DNA of 40,368 nt, taken from Candidatus Kuenenia stuttgartensis. Lineage in GTDB: Bacteria > Planctomycetota > Planctomycetia > Planctomycetales > Planctomycetaceae. The notes beneath the pieces were generated by a model. The model did no database searches. It saw only the letters and a program-made list of their open reading frames with translations, and had not been told where the DNA came from. This document shows positions 17,449-26,682 of this stretch, one piece after another. Both the position numbers and the translations under genes were made by a program. Within the stretch, counting starts at the first letter, position 1. Every line of letters starts with the position of its first letter. The stretch spans positions 1-40,368 of the forward strand of contig CAMDRI010000031.1 of assembly GCA_945906725.1 (NCBI GenBank), written 5' to 3'.

Positions 17449-17630
17449 TCGCCAGGCGTTGCTCCGTGTGATCCAGATGGCAGACCATCGGAGGATGTTC
17501 TGGTTCTCCGGCGGAGCACTGTGGCGCAGTCGCGATCCGTCTTGTCGAGTTTCGGAGCGAACGATAGCGTTCGCCGACAAGAAATCTCGGTTCGGCTTGC
17601 GACGCGCGAGCCATTCGCAAGGAGGCGAAT

Positions 17631-18086
17631 ATGACACGGCGAGACATGGCCTTTCAGGCCACTTTGGCTCTCGGATTGATCGTCGGCATCGTCGGCGGGA
17701 ACTTCGTACTGCATCGTTGGGTACTCGGCAACGCGGCGTCTCGCGAAGCGGGGGCCGACACGTCGATGGCTGGTGTTCCCATCGACGATCTCGACGAGTT
17801 CGCTCCGCGCAGCCGCACGTTTTCCGAAACCGAAATGGCGAGCGATCCTGCCAAGCATCAGGAGCTGTTGCGGAAGCTCATTGCTCGAAAGCTTCCTACT
17901 CTGTCCGACGCGGATCGCGAGGGTTGGGTGCAAGAGCTTAGCAATGTTTCGTTGACGAAGGCCGAAGGGATCCTCGATCTGCGCAGCCAAGTTGGTGCGT
18001 TTCCGGTCATCGACGAGACTGCAACTCCTCGACGTACGCCAGCGGAACTTCCGAAACTTGATTTCTCGATCGGCATTTCGCGGTAG
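17631..18086 (+). CDS. Small membrane-anchored protein of unknown function
   Basis: The product has 151 residues with one N-terminal membrane helix (ATLALGLIVGIVGGNFVL) and a hydrophilic, mainly helical rest, including ELLRKLIARKLPTLSDADRE and SLTKAEGILDLRSQVG. AAGGAGG stands 5 bases before the ATG. It does not match any family I recognise. It lies between the cupin and the di-haem peroxidase gene, all on the plus strand, with about 115 bp to the next start. Confidence 0.7.
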   Translation: MTRRDMAFQATLALGLIVGIVGGNFVLHRWVLGNAASREAGADTSMAGVPIDDLDEFAPRSRTFSETEMASDPAKHQELLRKLIARKLPTLSDADREGWVQELSNVSLTKAEGILDLRSQVGAFPVIDETATPRRTPAELPKLDFSIGISR

Positions 18087-18202
18087 CAATCGGCCGCTCT
18101 GTTTGCGGGACATCGACGCGGTCGGCCTGTATCATCGCGGGCCGCCGGAACGGTCGGTCAATGGGACGCGGCCGTCCGCGATTTCTACGAGAGGGAGCGA
18201 TC

Positions 18203-19549
18203 ATGAGGATGCCACTGCGAATGCTGAGTGGGCTGAGCGTCAGCCTGATGAGTATAAGTTTTGTTGGATGCGCGAAGGAATCCACGCCCGCTCTGCCACC
18301 AGCCAAGAGCCCCTCAACTGGATCGCAAGAGACACCCGCGTCCACAAGTTCGTTCGACAAGTCGTCCATCCCGAAGGATGATTTGGCCGCGGCCGAGGTG
18401 ATCCTGGGATCTCCGGAATTGACGGCGGGAATTCCCGGCGAGGGACCGCTGACCTCCGATCAAATTCAAGCGTGGCTGGAAAAACCAGACAACCATGTTC
18501 CGCTGGAGATCGTCCTGCCGCTGGGGTTGATGGCGGGAACAAGCCAAGTGCAGGGCATCGTCGACAACTTGATGACTCGCGCGAAGATCGAACTCGGCCG
18601 GCAGCTCTATTTCGACAAGCGACTCTCGGCCGACAACACCGTCTCGTGTGCGAGTTGCCATGATCCCGACGAAGGCTTCGCCAAGCACACGCAGTTCGGC
18701 GTCGGCATCGACGGACAAAAAGGCGGGCGCAACTCGCCGGTCAGCTACAACCGCATCGTCAGCGGCCCGCAATTCTGGGACGGCCGCGCTGCTTCGCTGG
18801 AAGCTCAAGCCGTCGGCCCGATCGCCAATCCGATTGAGATGGGCAACACCCACGAAAAGGCGGTCGAGACCGTCTCCAACATTCCCGGCTACGAAATGCA
18901 GTTTCGAGTCATCTTTGGCGAAGAAGGTGCGACCATCGACAACATCGGCCGCGCGATCGCGACGTTCGAACGAGCGATCGTCACCGGCCCGGCACCGTTC
19001 GACTTCTACGAAGGAGTGCGACCGTTCCTCGCCATGAAGCCCGACGATTTAGAAGCACTCAAAGAGGACGACCCGGAGGCATACGCCAAGTATCAAGCCG
19101 CGAAAGCCACTGCCGAAGCACACCCGATGTCCGCAGGCGCGATCCGTGGCCGCGACCTATTTTTCAGCGAGAAAGTCGGCTGCACCGCCTGTCATGTCGG
19201 AGCCAATCTCGCCGACGAGAAGTACCACAACCTCGGCGTCGGCATGGCTGCCGAAAAGCCAGACCTCGGCCGCTTTGCGATCTCGAACAAGGAGGAAGAC
19301 AAAGGAGCCTTCAAGACTCCGACGATCCGCAACGTCGCGCTTTCCGCTCCGTACATGCACGACGGCAGCAAGAAGACGCTCGAAGAAGTCGTTGAGTACT
19401 ACGTCAAAGGGGGCACGCCGAATCAATGGCTGAGCACCAAGATCAAGAAGATCGACCTCAAGCCGGAGGAGAAAGCCGACCTCGTCGAATTCATGAAAGC
19501 CTGCACCGGCGAGTTACCGAAAGTCGAACGGGGAAGATTGCCGGAATAA
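18203..19549 (+). CDS. Di-haem cytochrome c peroxidase / MauG-family lipoprotein
   Basis: The product has 448 residues. It has two haem-c sites, CASCH (149-153) and CTACH (327-331), in the order and spacing of the bacterial di-haem cytochrome c peroxidase/MauG family, with KIELGRQLYFDKRLSADNTVSCASCH upstream and FKTPTIRNVALSAPYMHDG in the C-terminal domain. The signal peptide ends SFVGC, a near-lipobox, so it is probably membrane-tethered in the periplasm. It reduces H2O2 or oxidises a periplasmic partner. GAGGGAG lies upstream of the ATG at 18203. A palindromic element follows its stop. Confidence 0.9.
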   Translation: MRMPLRMLSGLSVSLMSISFVGCAKESTPALPPAKSPSTGSQETPASTSSFDKSSIPKDDLAAAEVILGSPELTAGIPGEGPLTSDQIQAWLEKPDNHVPLEIVLPLGLMAGTSQVQGIVDNLMTRAKIELGRQLYFDKRLSADNTVSCASCHDPDEGFAKHTQFGVGIDGQKGGRNSPVSYNRIVSGPQFWDGRAASLEAQAVGPIANPIEMGNTHEKAVETVSNIPGYEMQFRVIFGEEGATIDNIGRAIATFERAIVTGPAPFDFYEGVRPFLAMKPDDLEALKEDDPEAYAKYQAAKATAEAHPMSAGAIRGRDLFFSEKVGCTACHVGANLADEKYHNLGVGMAAEKPDLGRFAISNKEEDKGAFKTPTIRNVALSAPYMHDGSKKTLEEVVEYYVKGGTPNQWLSTKIKKIDLKPEEKADLVEFMKACTGELPKVERGRLPE

Positions 19550-19561
19550 TTCTAGAGTGTG

Positions 19562-19674
19562 GTGTGTCAGCACCGCTTTGGTTTGTCTTTCGCAGCGAGG
19601 TTCGCGCCTCTGTGTGAAAGCAGGTCTCCCACGCAGAGGCGTGAAGCTCGCGGACTAACGCGGTGCTGACACAC
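19562..19674. repeat. 113-bp intergenic palindromic element
   Basis: Outer arms gtgtgtcagcaccgc (19562-19576 and the complement at 19660-19674) match over 15 bp. Inner arms gcgaggttcgcgcctctg and cagaggcgtgaagctcgc pair with few mismatches around a loop of about 13 bases. No ORF is inside. It separates the peroxidase and oxidoreductase genes and may act as a terminator or be a small mobile element. Confidence 0.75.
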
Positions 19675-19696
19675 TGCGATCCAAAGGGAACACATC

Positions 19697-21037
19697 ATGG
19701 ATCGTCGTCAGTTTTTAGCCGCGAGTGCCGGCAGCGTCGCGTTGAGTTCGTTCATTCCAGTTCTTCCGACAGCGTTCGCCGCCGAGCCGAAGCCAAAGCG
19801 AGTTGGTCTCATCGGCACCGGCTGGTACGGCAAGTCGGATTTGCTGCGGTTGATTCAGATTTCTCCGGTTGAGGTCGTGTCGCTGTGTGATGTCGACAAG
19901 AAGATGCTCGCCGAGGCGGGCGAGATCGTCGCGTCGCGACAGGTGTCGAAGAAAACTCCGCGGTTGTACGGCGACTATCGGAAGATGCTCGCAGAAAAAG
20001 ATCTCGACATTGTCGAGATCGCGACGCCGGATCATTGGCATGCACTGCCGATGATCGAGGCGGTGAAGGCCGGAGCGGACATCTACGTCCAGAAGCCGAC
20101 GAGTGTGGACATCGTTGAGAGTCAGGCGATGCTGGCAGCCGCGCGGAAACACGGCCGAGTCGTGCAAGTCGGGACTCAACGCCGCAGCACGCCGCACTTG
20201 GCGGAAGCTCGTGAGCTGATTCAGGAGGGGAAACTCGGCAAGATCGGACTGATCGAGATTTACTGCTATTACCACATGCGTGCGCGAGAGAATCCGCCTG
20301 ACGCGACGCCACCTGAGCACCTCGACTACGAGATGTGGACTGGGCCGGCTCCCATGCGGCCGTACAATCCGCTGGTGCATCCGCGGCGCTGGCGCGCGTT
20401 CATGGAATACGGCAACGGCATCGTCGGCGACATGTGCATTCACATGCTCGACATGGTCCGCTGGATGGCGGGACTCGGCTGGCCGAAGACCGTCAGTTCG
20501 ACCGGCGGCATCCTGATGGACAAGAACAGCAAGGCGAACATCTCCGACACGCAGACCGCGACGTTCGAGTTCGAGAATGTGAACGTCGTCTGGCAGCATC
20601 GCACCTGGGGTTCGTCCCCCGACCCGAAGTACCCGTGGGGTGCGACGTTCTACGGCGAGAAGGGAACGCTCAAGGCCAGCGTCAACAGTTTCGATTTCAT
20701 CCCGAACAGCGGCGACGCGATTCACAAGGATGTGACGATGGAGTTAGAGCAATACCCGGAAGACAAAACCGAGAAGGACCTCGAAAAGCATGTCGCTCCG
20801 GCGATCCGCCGGCACATGCAGAACCTGCTGGACTGCATCGCGACGCGTGGCAAACCGGTGGCCGATATCGAAGAAGGGCATACATCGACAGTGAGCTGTA
20901 TTCTCGCGAACTTGTCGATGCAACTCGGCCGGTCACTGATCTGGGATGCGGCGAAGGGAGTGATCGCCAACGATCCAGCCGCGAACAAATTACTGCGCCG
21001 GCCGTATCGCGGGCCGTGGGTGCATCCGGAAGTTTGA
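19697..21037 (+). CDS. Tat-exported Gfo/Idh/MocA-family oxidoreductase
   Basis: The product has 446 residues. The N-terminus MDRRQFLAASAGSVALSS is a twin-arginine signal, with the probable cleavage near AFAAEP. The Rossmann nucleotide site follows as RVGLIGTGWYG, then IATPDHWHALPMIEA, VQKPTSVDIVESQ and the C-terminal FEYGNGIVGDM/HMLDMVRW block. Members use NAD(P) to oxidise or reduce sugars or other polyols; Tat export implies the cofactor is bound before export. Related exported copies are common in planctomycetes near sulfatases and hydrolases. Start ATG at 19697 follows the palindromic element by 22 bp; AAGGGAA is the likely SD. Confidence 0.9.
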   Translation: MDRRQFLAASAGSVALSSFIPVLPTAFAAEPKPKRVGLIGTGWYGKSDLLRLIQISPVEVVSLCDVDKKMLAEAGEIVASRQVSKKTPRLYGDYRKMLAEKDLDIVEIATPDHWHALPMIEAVKAGADIYVQKPTSVDIVESQAMLAAARKHGRVVQVGTQRRSTPHLAEARELIQEGKLGKIGLIEIYCYYHMRARENPPDATPPEHLDYEMWTGPAPMRPYNPLVHPRRWRAFMEYGNGIVGDMCIHMLDMVRWMAGLGWPKTVSSTGGILMDKNSKANISDTQTATFEFENVNVVWQHRTWGSSPDPKYPWGATFYGEKGTLKASVNSFDFIPNSGDAIHKDVTMELEQYPEDKTEKDLEKHVAPAIRRHMQNLLDCIATRGKPVADIEEGHTSTVSCILANLSMQLGRSLIWDAAKGVIANDPAANKLLRRPYRGPWVHPEV

Positions 21038-21307
21038 CGTGTTCTGCACGTTCGCAACGGTGAAGTCATCGGACAGAGGATTCATCGGTCGTTGGTGTTT
21101 ACGCTCCCAAGTCAGCGATCGCGTCGAATTGAGGTTTTGGAAAACGCATGGCAGAAAACGTTCGGCAAACTTGCTCGGAATGCGGCGTGATACTTTCCGA
21201 CTCGAGCAAGACTGGTCCGCCGCGTTTGGTGATCGCGAATCAGGAAGGGTGGATCATCCGCTGTCCCATCAGTTTCAGCGTGCGATGGAATTCCAAGAGG
21301 CCACGGC
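21038..21307. other. Intergenic region with possible gene debris
   Basis: Short stretches in different frames look protein-like. One frame is interrupted by stops at about 21188 and 21230, another continues from 21148. No start with SD support was found. It is best seen as non-coding or decayed. Confidence 0.35.
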
Positions 21308-21481
21308 ATGCCTCGACACGAAATCGCCGTCTGCACCGAGAACTCAGACTACCTAATCTGGCAGACGATCCTGTTTCATTTTTCGTGCGTGACGCATCTG
21401 GGACGTCCGCCGATTGTCGGGGTCCATCAACAGGGCGAGTCGCTCCTGCCCGGCTTTGAGCAGATACGTGCCGCGGGTTGA
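21308..21481 (+). pseudogene. 57-aa fragment, unknown family
   Basis: The ATG at 21308 has AAGAGG 7 bases upstream. It gives 57 residues including ENSDYLIWQTILFHFS and PGFEQIRAAG, which looks like the beginning of a larger enzyme (a glycosyltransferase-like N-terminus is one guess). It stops at TGA (21479-21481), overlapping a TTG in the next frame. It could be a small real gene or the N-terminal part of a broken one. Confidence 0.35.
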
Positions 21482-21798
21482 TCGACTGCGACTGCGACGG
21501 AGTGGAAAACGAAATCTTCACCGAGCAGACCGGAGGACAATTCGCCGACTGGGATCTGTTGATCGAAACCCACGACTGTTACGACATCACGATCTCGACT
21601 CGACTGGCGGAGTTGTTCCGTGAGACGCACGAATTGTGTACGATCCCAAGTGTCGATGATATTCAAAAGGCTAAGGCCTACGATTACCCAGAACTCGCGG
21701 GGTTGGACTTGGCGACTCGTCGAGCAAACTTGGCCGAGTTTCGGCCGACGCTGATGGAGTGGCAGTTTTTCACTTCGCGATCCAACCCCCGCGTGTAG
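21478..21798 (+). pseudogene. C-terminal fragment resembling a class I SAM-dependent methyltransferase
   Basis: The frame gives 106 residues: IDCDCDGVENEIF, DWDLLIETHDCYDI, SIPSVDD-like TIPSVDDIQKAKAYDYPEL, LATRRANLAEFRP and MEWQFFTS. The order (cofactor-domain strand with D-x-D-G, then LLIE-HD, then IPS-DD) is what the C-terminal third of some FkbM-like or related methyltransferases shows, but the glycine-rich SAM site is absent. The TTG start overlaps the previous TGA. It is most likely a remnant. Confidence 0.4.
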
Positions 21799-21800
21799 GA

Positions 21801-21845
21801 TGGGCACTCCTGCCCGTTCCCATGCGGATCGGGCAGGAGTGCCCA
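21801..21845. repeat. Perfect 16-bp palindrome gggcactcctgcccg
   Basis: tgggcactcctgcccg (21801-21816) pairs exactly with cgggcaggagtgccca (21830-21845) around a 13-base loop. It sits between the gene remnant and the PSCyt1 gene. A half-copy is present at 465-481. Confidence 0.85.
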
Positions 21846-21869
21846 ATTTACGAATTTCGGAGAATTCCG

Positions 21870-24800
21870 ATGCGTGCCTCGTCTTGGTGGATACTTCTCG
21901 CTGTGATTTCCTTGGTCGCCAGACCCGTGCTGCAAGCTGCCGACAATGGCTCGCTCCCGGACGTCGTCGAATTCAATCGCGACATTCGCCCGATCCTGTC
22001 GGACAACTGCTTCTTCTGCCACGGGCCGGACAAGAACAAACGCAAAGCCGATCTGCGACTCGACACGCAAGAAGGATTGACCGGCAAGCCCGGTGAACTG
22101 GGAACCGTCTCACCGGGCAAGCCCAACGACAGCGAACTCTTCCGCCGCATCACCTCGACTGATCCCGAACAGAAAATGCCGCCGGCAGAAAGTGGGAAGT
22201 CGCTCACGCCGCGCGACATTGCGCTGCTCAAAAAATGGATCGAGCAGAACGCGAAGTACGAAGGCCATTGGGCGTTCCTGCCAATCAAACACCCGGCGGA
22301 ACGCCGAGAACCGAAAGCCGAAAGCCGTGATACCGTTTTTCAATTGGCCCAAAAGATCGACGGATTCATCCATGAGTCGCTCACGAAGAAGAATCTCAAG
22401 CCGTCGCCCGCAGCCGACCGCATCACGTTGATCCGGAGATTGACCTTCGACTTGATCGGGCTGCCGCCGACGCCGGAGGAAGTCGCTGCGTTTGTGAACG
22501 ACTCGTCCCCCAACGCCTACGAAATGCTCGTCGATCGGCTGCTCAAGTCGCCGCACTTCGGCGAGCGACAGGCGATGTGGTGGCTGGACCTCGTGCGGTA
22601 CGCCGACACCGTCGGATATCACGGCGATCAGAACATGAGTGTCTCGCCGTTTCGGCAGTATGTCATTGACTCGTTCAACGCGAATAAGCGATTTGATCAA
22701 TTCACGATCGAGCAACTCGCTGGCGACCTGCTTCCGAATCCGACCCGCGAACAGTTGATCGCCTCCGGCTACAACCGACTCGGCATGATGAGCGCCGAAG
22801 GGGGCGTGCAGGACAAGGAGTACCTCGCGAAGTACATCGCTGAACGAGTCCGCAACGCCAGCGGAACATGGTTGGGGATCACGCTTGGCTGCGCCGAGTG
22901 TCACGACCACAAGTTCGATCCGCTGACGCAGCGAGACTTCTATCGCTTCGAGGCATTCTTCGCCGACATTCAGGAACGTGGCCTGTACTCAGGCGCACAT
23001 GCCGACGGCAACTGGGGGCCGTTCGTCAAAGTTCCGAGCGCCGAGCAGGAGACTTCGCTCGCGAAACTCGACCAGGAAATCGCTGGTGTCAAAAAGGTCT
23101 TGGAAACCACGACCCCGGAACTCGCCGACGCTCAGACGGCGTGGGAGAAAACACAAGTGGACTGGACCGTGCTCAAGCCGGCCAGCATCACCTCGGCCGA
23201 AGGTGTCACGCTCACCGCCAAGGACGATGGCTCGATTCTCGCCAGCGGCAAGAACCCGGCAACTGACACGTACACGCTGGTTGTGAAGAATCCGCCGCAG
23301 GGAATCACGGCGTTCCGTCTCGAAGTTCTCCCGGACGATTCGCTGCCGGCGAAAGGTCCGGGCCGTGCAGGCAACGGCAACTTCGTGCTCAGCGAATTCA
23401 TCGTGAAGCACATCGTCGGCGAGACGATCGACGAGGCCGTCCGGCTGCAAAATGCGACCGCGACCTACGAACAAACAGGAGCCGCCGAAAGCAACCCGTA
23501 CAAGAAATGGACGGTCGCGGCGGCGATCGACGGCGACGCGAAAGGCAAAACGTGGGGCTGGGCGATCATGGAAAAAATCGGTCAGCCGCAGACGGCCGTG
23601 TTTGAAACCGTCAGCGACATCTCCGGAGGAGAGGGTTCGACGCTCACGATCTCGCTGTTGCAAAATCTCGACAACCCCAACCACACGATCGGCCGCTTCC
23701 GAATTTCCGTGGCGTCGTCGCCGCGACCGATCCGAGCTGATCAAGCTCCACCACCGAACATTGCAGCGCTGCTGGCGATTGCCGTCGATCAACGCAATGA
23801 CTCCCAGAAAAACGAACTTGCCGCGCACCACCGTTCGATCGCTCCGGCACTCGATGCGTCTCGCAAGCAACTCGCGGAACGAGAGAAGGTACGCAAGGAC
23901 ATGGAGGCTCTCATCCCCAGTTCGCTGATTACCGCGTCAGTCCAACCGCGCATGGTTCGTGTCCTCAAACGAGGCAACTGGATGGACGACAGCGGCGAGC
24001 CGGTGACTCCCGCATTCCCGGCGGTCTTGACCTCGCAGCCGCTGGAAGGCCCAACTCGCCTCACGCGGCAAGACCTCGCCAAGTGGATCGTCTCGAAAGA
24101 CAACCCTCTGGCGGCGCGAGTCTTCGTCAACCGAGTTTGGAAACAACTCTTCGGAGCCGGTTTGTCCCGCAAGCTCGATGACCTCGGAGCACAGGGGGAT
24201 TGGCCAAGCCACCCGCTGTTGCTCGATCATCTGGCTGGATCGTTTGCCGACAACGGCTGGGACGTGAAACTGCTCATCAAGTCGATCGTCCTGTCGAGCA
24301 CCTACCAGCAGTCATCGCTCGCCAGCCGCGAGTTGCGTGAGGCCGATGCGTACAACCGCTGGCTCGCTCGGCAAGGTCGCTTTCGCATCGACGCCGAGTT
24401 GGTCCGTGACAACGCACTGTCGATCAGTGGCTTGTTGGTGACGAAGCTCGGCGGCACAAGCGTCAAGCCGTATCAACCACCAGGCTATTTCGCGTACCTC
24501 AACTTCCCAGCTCGCGAGTGGCAGAACGACACCGGCGAGAACTTGTACCGCCGCGGCCTCTACACCCACTGGCAACGGCAATACCTGCATCCGAGTTTGC
24601 TCGCGTTCGATGCCCCCAACCGCGAAGAATGCACCGCTGACCGACCACGCTCAAACACGCCGCTGCAATCGCTCGTGCTGCTCAACGACCCGTCTTACGT
24701 TGAAGCCTCGCGAGCGTTCGCTGAGAACATCGTCCGAACGGGCGGCTCGACCACGCGAGACAAACTCGATTGGGCCTTTCGCCGAGCCGTCTCGCGTCCG

Positions 24801-25004
24801 ATCAAACCGGCCGAAGCAGAAGTTCTCGAACGCCTGCTGCAATCGCATCTTGACGAATACAAGTCCGACGCGACCGCTGCCAACGAACTGCTCACGGTCG
24901 GGATGAAGCCGGTCCCGGCTGATCTCGAAAAACCGGAACTCGCCGCATGGACCAGTGTCGCTCGCACGATTCTGAATCTGCACGAGACCATCACGAGGAA
25001 TTAG
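21870..25004 (+). CDS. PSCyt1-DUF1549-DUF1553 (PSD1) planctomycete protein
   Basis: The product has 1044 residues. It begins with a signal peptide (WWILLAVISLVARPVLQA), then a PSCyt1 cytochrome-like domain with CFFCHGPDKNKRKADLRLD (haem site C47-H51). DUF1549 (about 160-380) follows with a second CAECHDHKFDP (C341-H345), then an inserted soluble domain and DUF1553 (about 690-1030). It is a periplasmic multi-domain protein whose function is still unclear; partners are usually DUF1501 proteins. GGAG lies 7 bases before the ATG at 21870. Residues 145-153 (encoded by 22304-22327) come from tandem CCGAAAG-type heptamers. Confidence 0.93.
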   Translation: MRASSWWILLAVISLVARPVLQAADNGSLPDVVEFNRDIRPILSDNCFFCHGPDKNKRKADLRLDTQEGLTGKPGELGTVSPGKPNDSELFRRITSTDPEQKMPPAESGKSLTPRDIALLKKWIEQNAKYEGHWAFLPIKHPAERREPKAESRDTVFQLAQKIDGFIHESLTKKNLKPSPAADRITLIRRLTFDLIGLPPTPEEVAAFVNDSSPNAYEMLVDRLLKSPHFGERQAMWWLDLVRYADTVGYHGDQNMSVSPFRQYVIDSFNANKRFDQFTIEQLAGDLLPNPTREQLIASGYNRLGMMSAEGGVQDKEYLAKYIAERVRNASGTWLGITLGCAECHDHKFDPLTQRDFYRFEAFFADIQERGLYSGAHADGNWGPFVKVPSAEQETSLAKLDQEIAGVKKVLETTTPELADAQTAWEKTQVDWTVLKPASITSAEGVTLTAKDDGSILASGKNPATDTYTLVVKNPPQGITAFRLEVLPDDSLPAKGPGRAGNGNFVLSEFIVKHIVGETIDEAVRLQNATATYEQTGAAESNPYKKWTVAAAIDGDAKGKTWGWAIMEKIGQPQTAVFETVSDISGGEGSTLTISLLQNLDNPNHTIGRFRISVASSPRPIRADQAPPPNIAALLAIAVDQRNDSQKNELAAHHRSIAPALDASRKQLAEREKVRKDMEALIPSSLITASVQPRMVRVLKRGNWMDDSGEPVTPAFPAVLTSQPLEGPTRLTRQDLAKWIVSKDNPLAARVFVNRVWKQLFGAGLSRKLDDLGAQGDWPSHPLLLDHLAGSFADNGWDVKLLIKSIVLSSTYQQSSLASRELREADAYNRWLARQGRFRIDAELVRDNALSISGLLVTKLGGTSVKPYQPPGYFAYLNFPAREWQNDTGENLYRRGLYTHWQRQYLHPSLLAFDAPNREECTADRPRSNTPLQSLVLLNDPSYVEASRAFAENIVRTGGSTTRDKLDWAFRRAVSRPIKPAEAEVLERLLQSHLDEYKSDATAANELLTVGMKPVPADLEKPELAAWTSVARTILNLHETITRN
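22304..22327. repeat. In-frame CCGAAAG heptamers in PSCyt1
   Basis: ccgaaagccgaaagccg follows ccgagaa. It codes for Pro/Lys/Ala/Glu-rich residues about 145-153, between PSCyt1 and DUF1549, and does not break the reading frame. Confidence 0.5.
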
Positions 25005-25007
25005 TTC

Positions 25008-26534
25008 GTGAGAGGAACGTTTCCGTCTATGAAGTCTCAGCCGATGATCAGTCGCTGGCGAGGAACAGACCTCGGCTTGCCGATTCCGGAAGAACGGCAC
25101 GCCGTGTCGGTCTGCTTGCCCCGTTGGCGAGACAACATCGGCTACGAAGAGGCCGATCCAGCGGTCACGGGCGCGATGCAGTGCGGCTATCCACGCTTCT
25201 TCTTTCATCCCGACACGGCGCGGCTGTTCGCCGAGTGCGAACGCCAGTTGGCTCAGCCGAGTGAGTGTGCGATCGCGTTTCCCTCCGAACGAGTGGCGCG
25301 GCGGTGTGCAGAGTTCGTGGCTCGCGAGACGGGATCGCAGGTGCGTGTCGAAGCTGGATTCGACGGACGGGTTCATGCGGTGTTGATGCCGATCTCCGCG
25401 CGAGACACGGCCAAAGCGTTTTGGCAGCACACGGGAGAGATCATCCCATCACGACAGTCAGTCGCATTGCTCGAAGGACGCGCTGCGACTTCTGTCGACG
25501 GAACTCCAGAGAAGAAGTTGCTTCGCGAACGAGTGGCTCAGATGCAAGGCTGCTCGGCCGAGGACGTTTTTCTCTTTCCGTCCGGCATGGCGGCGGTCTT
25601 CACAGCGTATCGGCTGTTTCAACGCTTGAGGCCGGAATCTCGGAGCATTCAATTTGGGTTTCCCTACGTTGACAACTTGAAGGTCCAGCAGCGACTGTCG
25701 CACGTGCGACCGGTGGAGCAGGCTTGTTCGTTCTTCCCGCGTGGGACAGAGTCGGACATCGATGAGGTCGAGCGACTGGCAGCAGCGGAATCGCTGCTCG
25801 GATTGTTCGTCGAACTGCCGGGGAACCCGCTGCTGGGGAGCCCCAACGTTTCGAGGCTCAGCGAGTTGTCGTTGCGGCACGACTTCCCATTGATGATCGA
25901 CGATACGCTGGCCGCGTGCGTGAATCTCGACACACTGCCGGTTGCGGATGTCGTCGCCACGAGCCTCGCGAAGTACTTCTCCGGAGCCGGCAACGTGTTG
26001 GCTGGTTCGTTGGTGCTCAATCGCGAAAGGCCGTACTACGACCGGTTGAAGACACTGTTGACCGAAGAGTTCGAGGACATCTTTTACGGCGAGGATGCAA
26101 TCTTGCTGGAACGCAACTCGCGCGACGTCGCCGAGCGAATGCCGAAGATCAACGACAACGCTATGCGGCTGTGCGAGTTTCTTGCCGAGCGTCCCGAAGT
26201 TGCTGAAGTCTTTTATCCCGCGCGTGTCGACCGCACGAATTACGAACGGCATCTACGTCCGGCAGGCGGGTTCGGCGGGTTGTTCTCGGTGGTGCTCCGC
26301 GACGCTGCGGCGAAGACCGAACGGTTCTTCGATGCGCTGGAAATCCCGAAGGGTCCAAACTTGGGGACCAGCTTCACGCTCTGCTGCCCGTTCACGCTTC
26401 TGGCTCACTATCGCGAACTCGACTTCGTCGAAAGCTGCGGTATCTCGCGGTATCTGATTCGTGTCTCGGTTGGCCTGGAAGACTCGGATTGGCAAATCGA
26501 GCGGTTCGCGGAGGCTCTGCGAGAATGCCACTGA
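25008..26534 (+). CDS. Cys/Met-metabolism PLP enzyme (cystathionine gamma-synthase-like) with extra N-terminal domain
   Basis: The product has 508 residues. The C-terminal 340 resemble the Cys/Met metabolism PLP family: FPSGMAAVFTAYRLF (about 190), VELPGNPLLGSPN (268-280), PLMIDDT (295-300), and TSLAKYFSGAGN with the PLP Lys322. The first about 150 residues are additional and not recognised; ordinary family members have about 390 residues. The GTG at 25008 lies 3 bases after the PSCyt1 stop and has GAGGA 8 bases upstream inside that gene; a later ATG at 25029 is possible. It may act on thioether or related amino-acid substrates; the link to its neighbours is unknown. Confidence 0.85.
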   Translation: MRGTFPSMKSQPMISRWRGTDLGLPIPEERHAVSVCLPRWRDNIGYEEADPAVTGAMQCGYPRFFFHPDTARLFAECERQLAQPSECAIAFPSERVARRCAEFVARETGSQVRVEAGFDGRVHAVLMPISARDTAKAFWQHTGEIIPSRQSVALLEGRAATSVDGTPEKKLLRERVAQMQGCSAEDVFLFPSGMAAVFTAYRLFQRLRPESRSIQFGFPYVDNLKVQQRLSHVRPVEQACSFFPRGTESDIDEVERLAAAESLLGLFVELPGNPLLGSPNVSRLSELSLRHDFPLMIDDTLAACVNLDTLPVADVVATSLAKYFSGAGNVLAGSLVLNRERPYYDRLKTLLTEEFEDIFYGEDAILLERNSRDVAERMPKINDNAMRLCEFLAERPEVAEVFYPARVDRTNYERHLRPAGGFGGLFSVVLRDAAAKTERFFDALEIPKGPNLGTSFTLCCPFTLLAHYRELDFVESCGISRYLIRVSVGLEDSDWQIERFAEALRECH

Positions 26535-26609
26535 CGAGTCATTGCTGGAAATCGGCCAAGGTGTAGTTGACAATTCAACGGGATACGGGCGTTGTCCGTG
26601 ACTGTAGTT

Positions 26610-26655
26610 CGGACGCCTACGTCCGAGCTGACGATTGACCGGACATAGGCGTCCG
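26610..26655. repeat. Palindromic element cggacgcctacgtccg
   Basis: cggacgcctacgtccg (26610-26625) and cggacataggcgtccg (26640-26655) are inverted copies, 15 of 16 matching, around a 14-base loop. It lies in the gap before the DUF1501 gene, 28 bases upstream of its ATG. Confidence 0.75.
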
Positions 26656-26682
26656 GTCTACGAGGAACTCAAGAGGTTTGCC

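Noticed and set aside
17449..17630. Short hairpins and open frames between cupin and the small anchored protein
   Set aside because: No SD, no family, no conserved-looking structure beyond a weak stem.
22989..23870. Minus-strand open frame of 293 codons
   Set aside because: Antisense to the PSCyt1/PSD1 protein; Arg-rich composition typical of a shadow frame.
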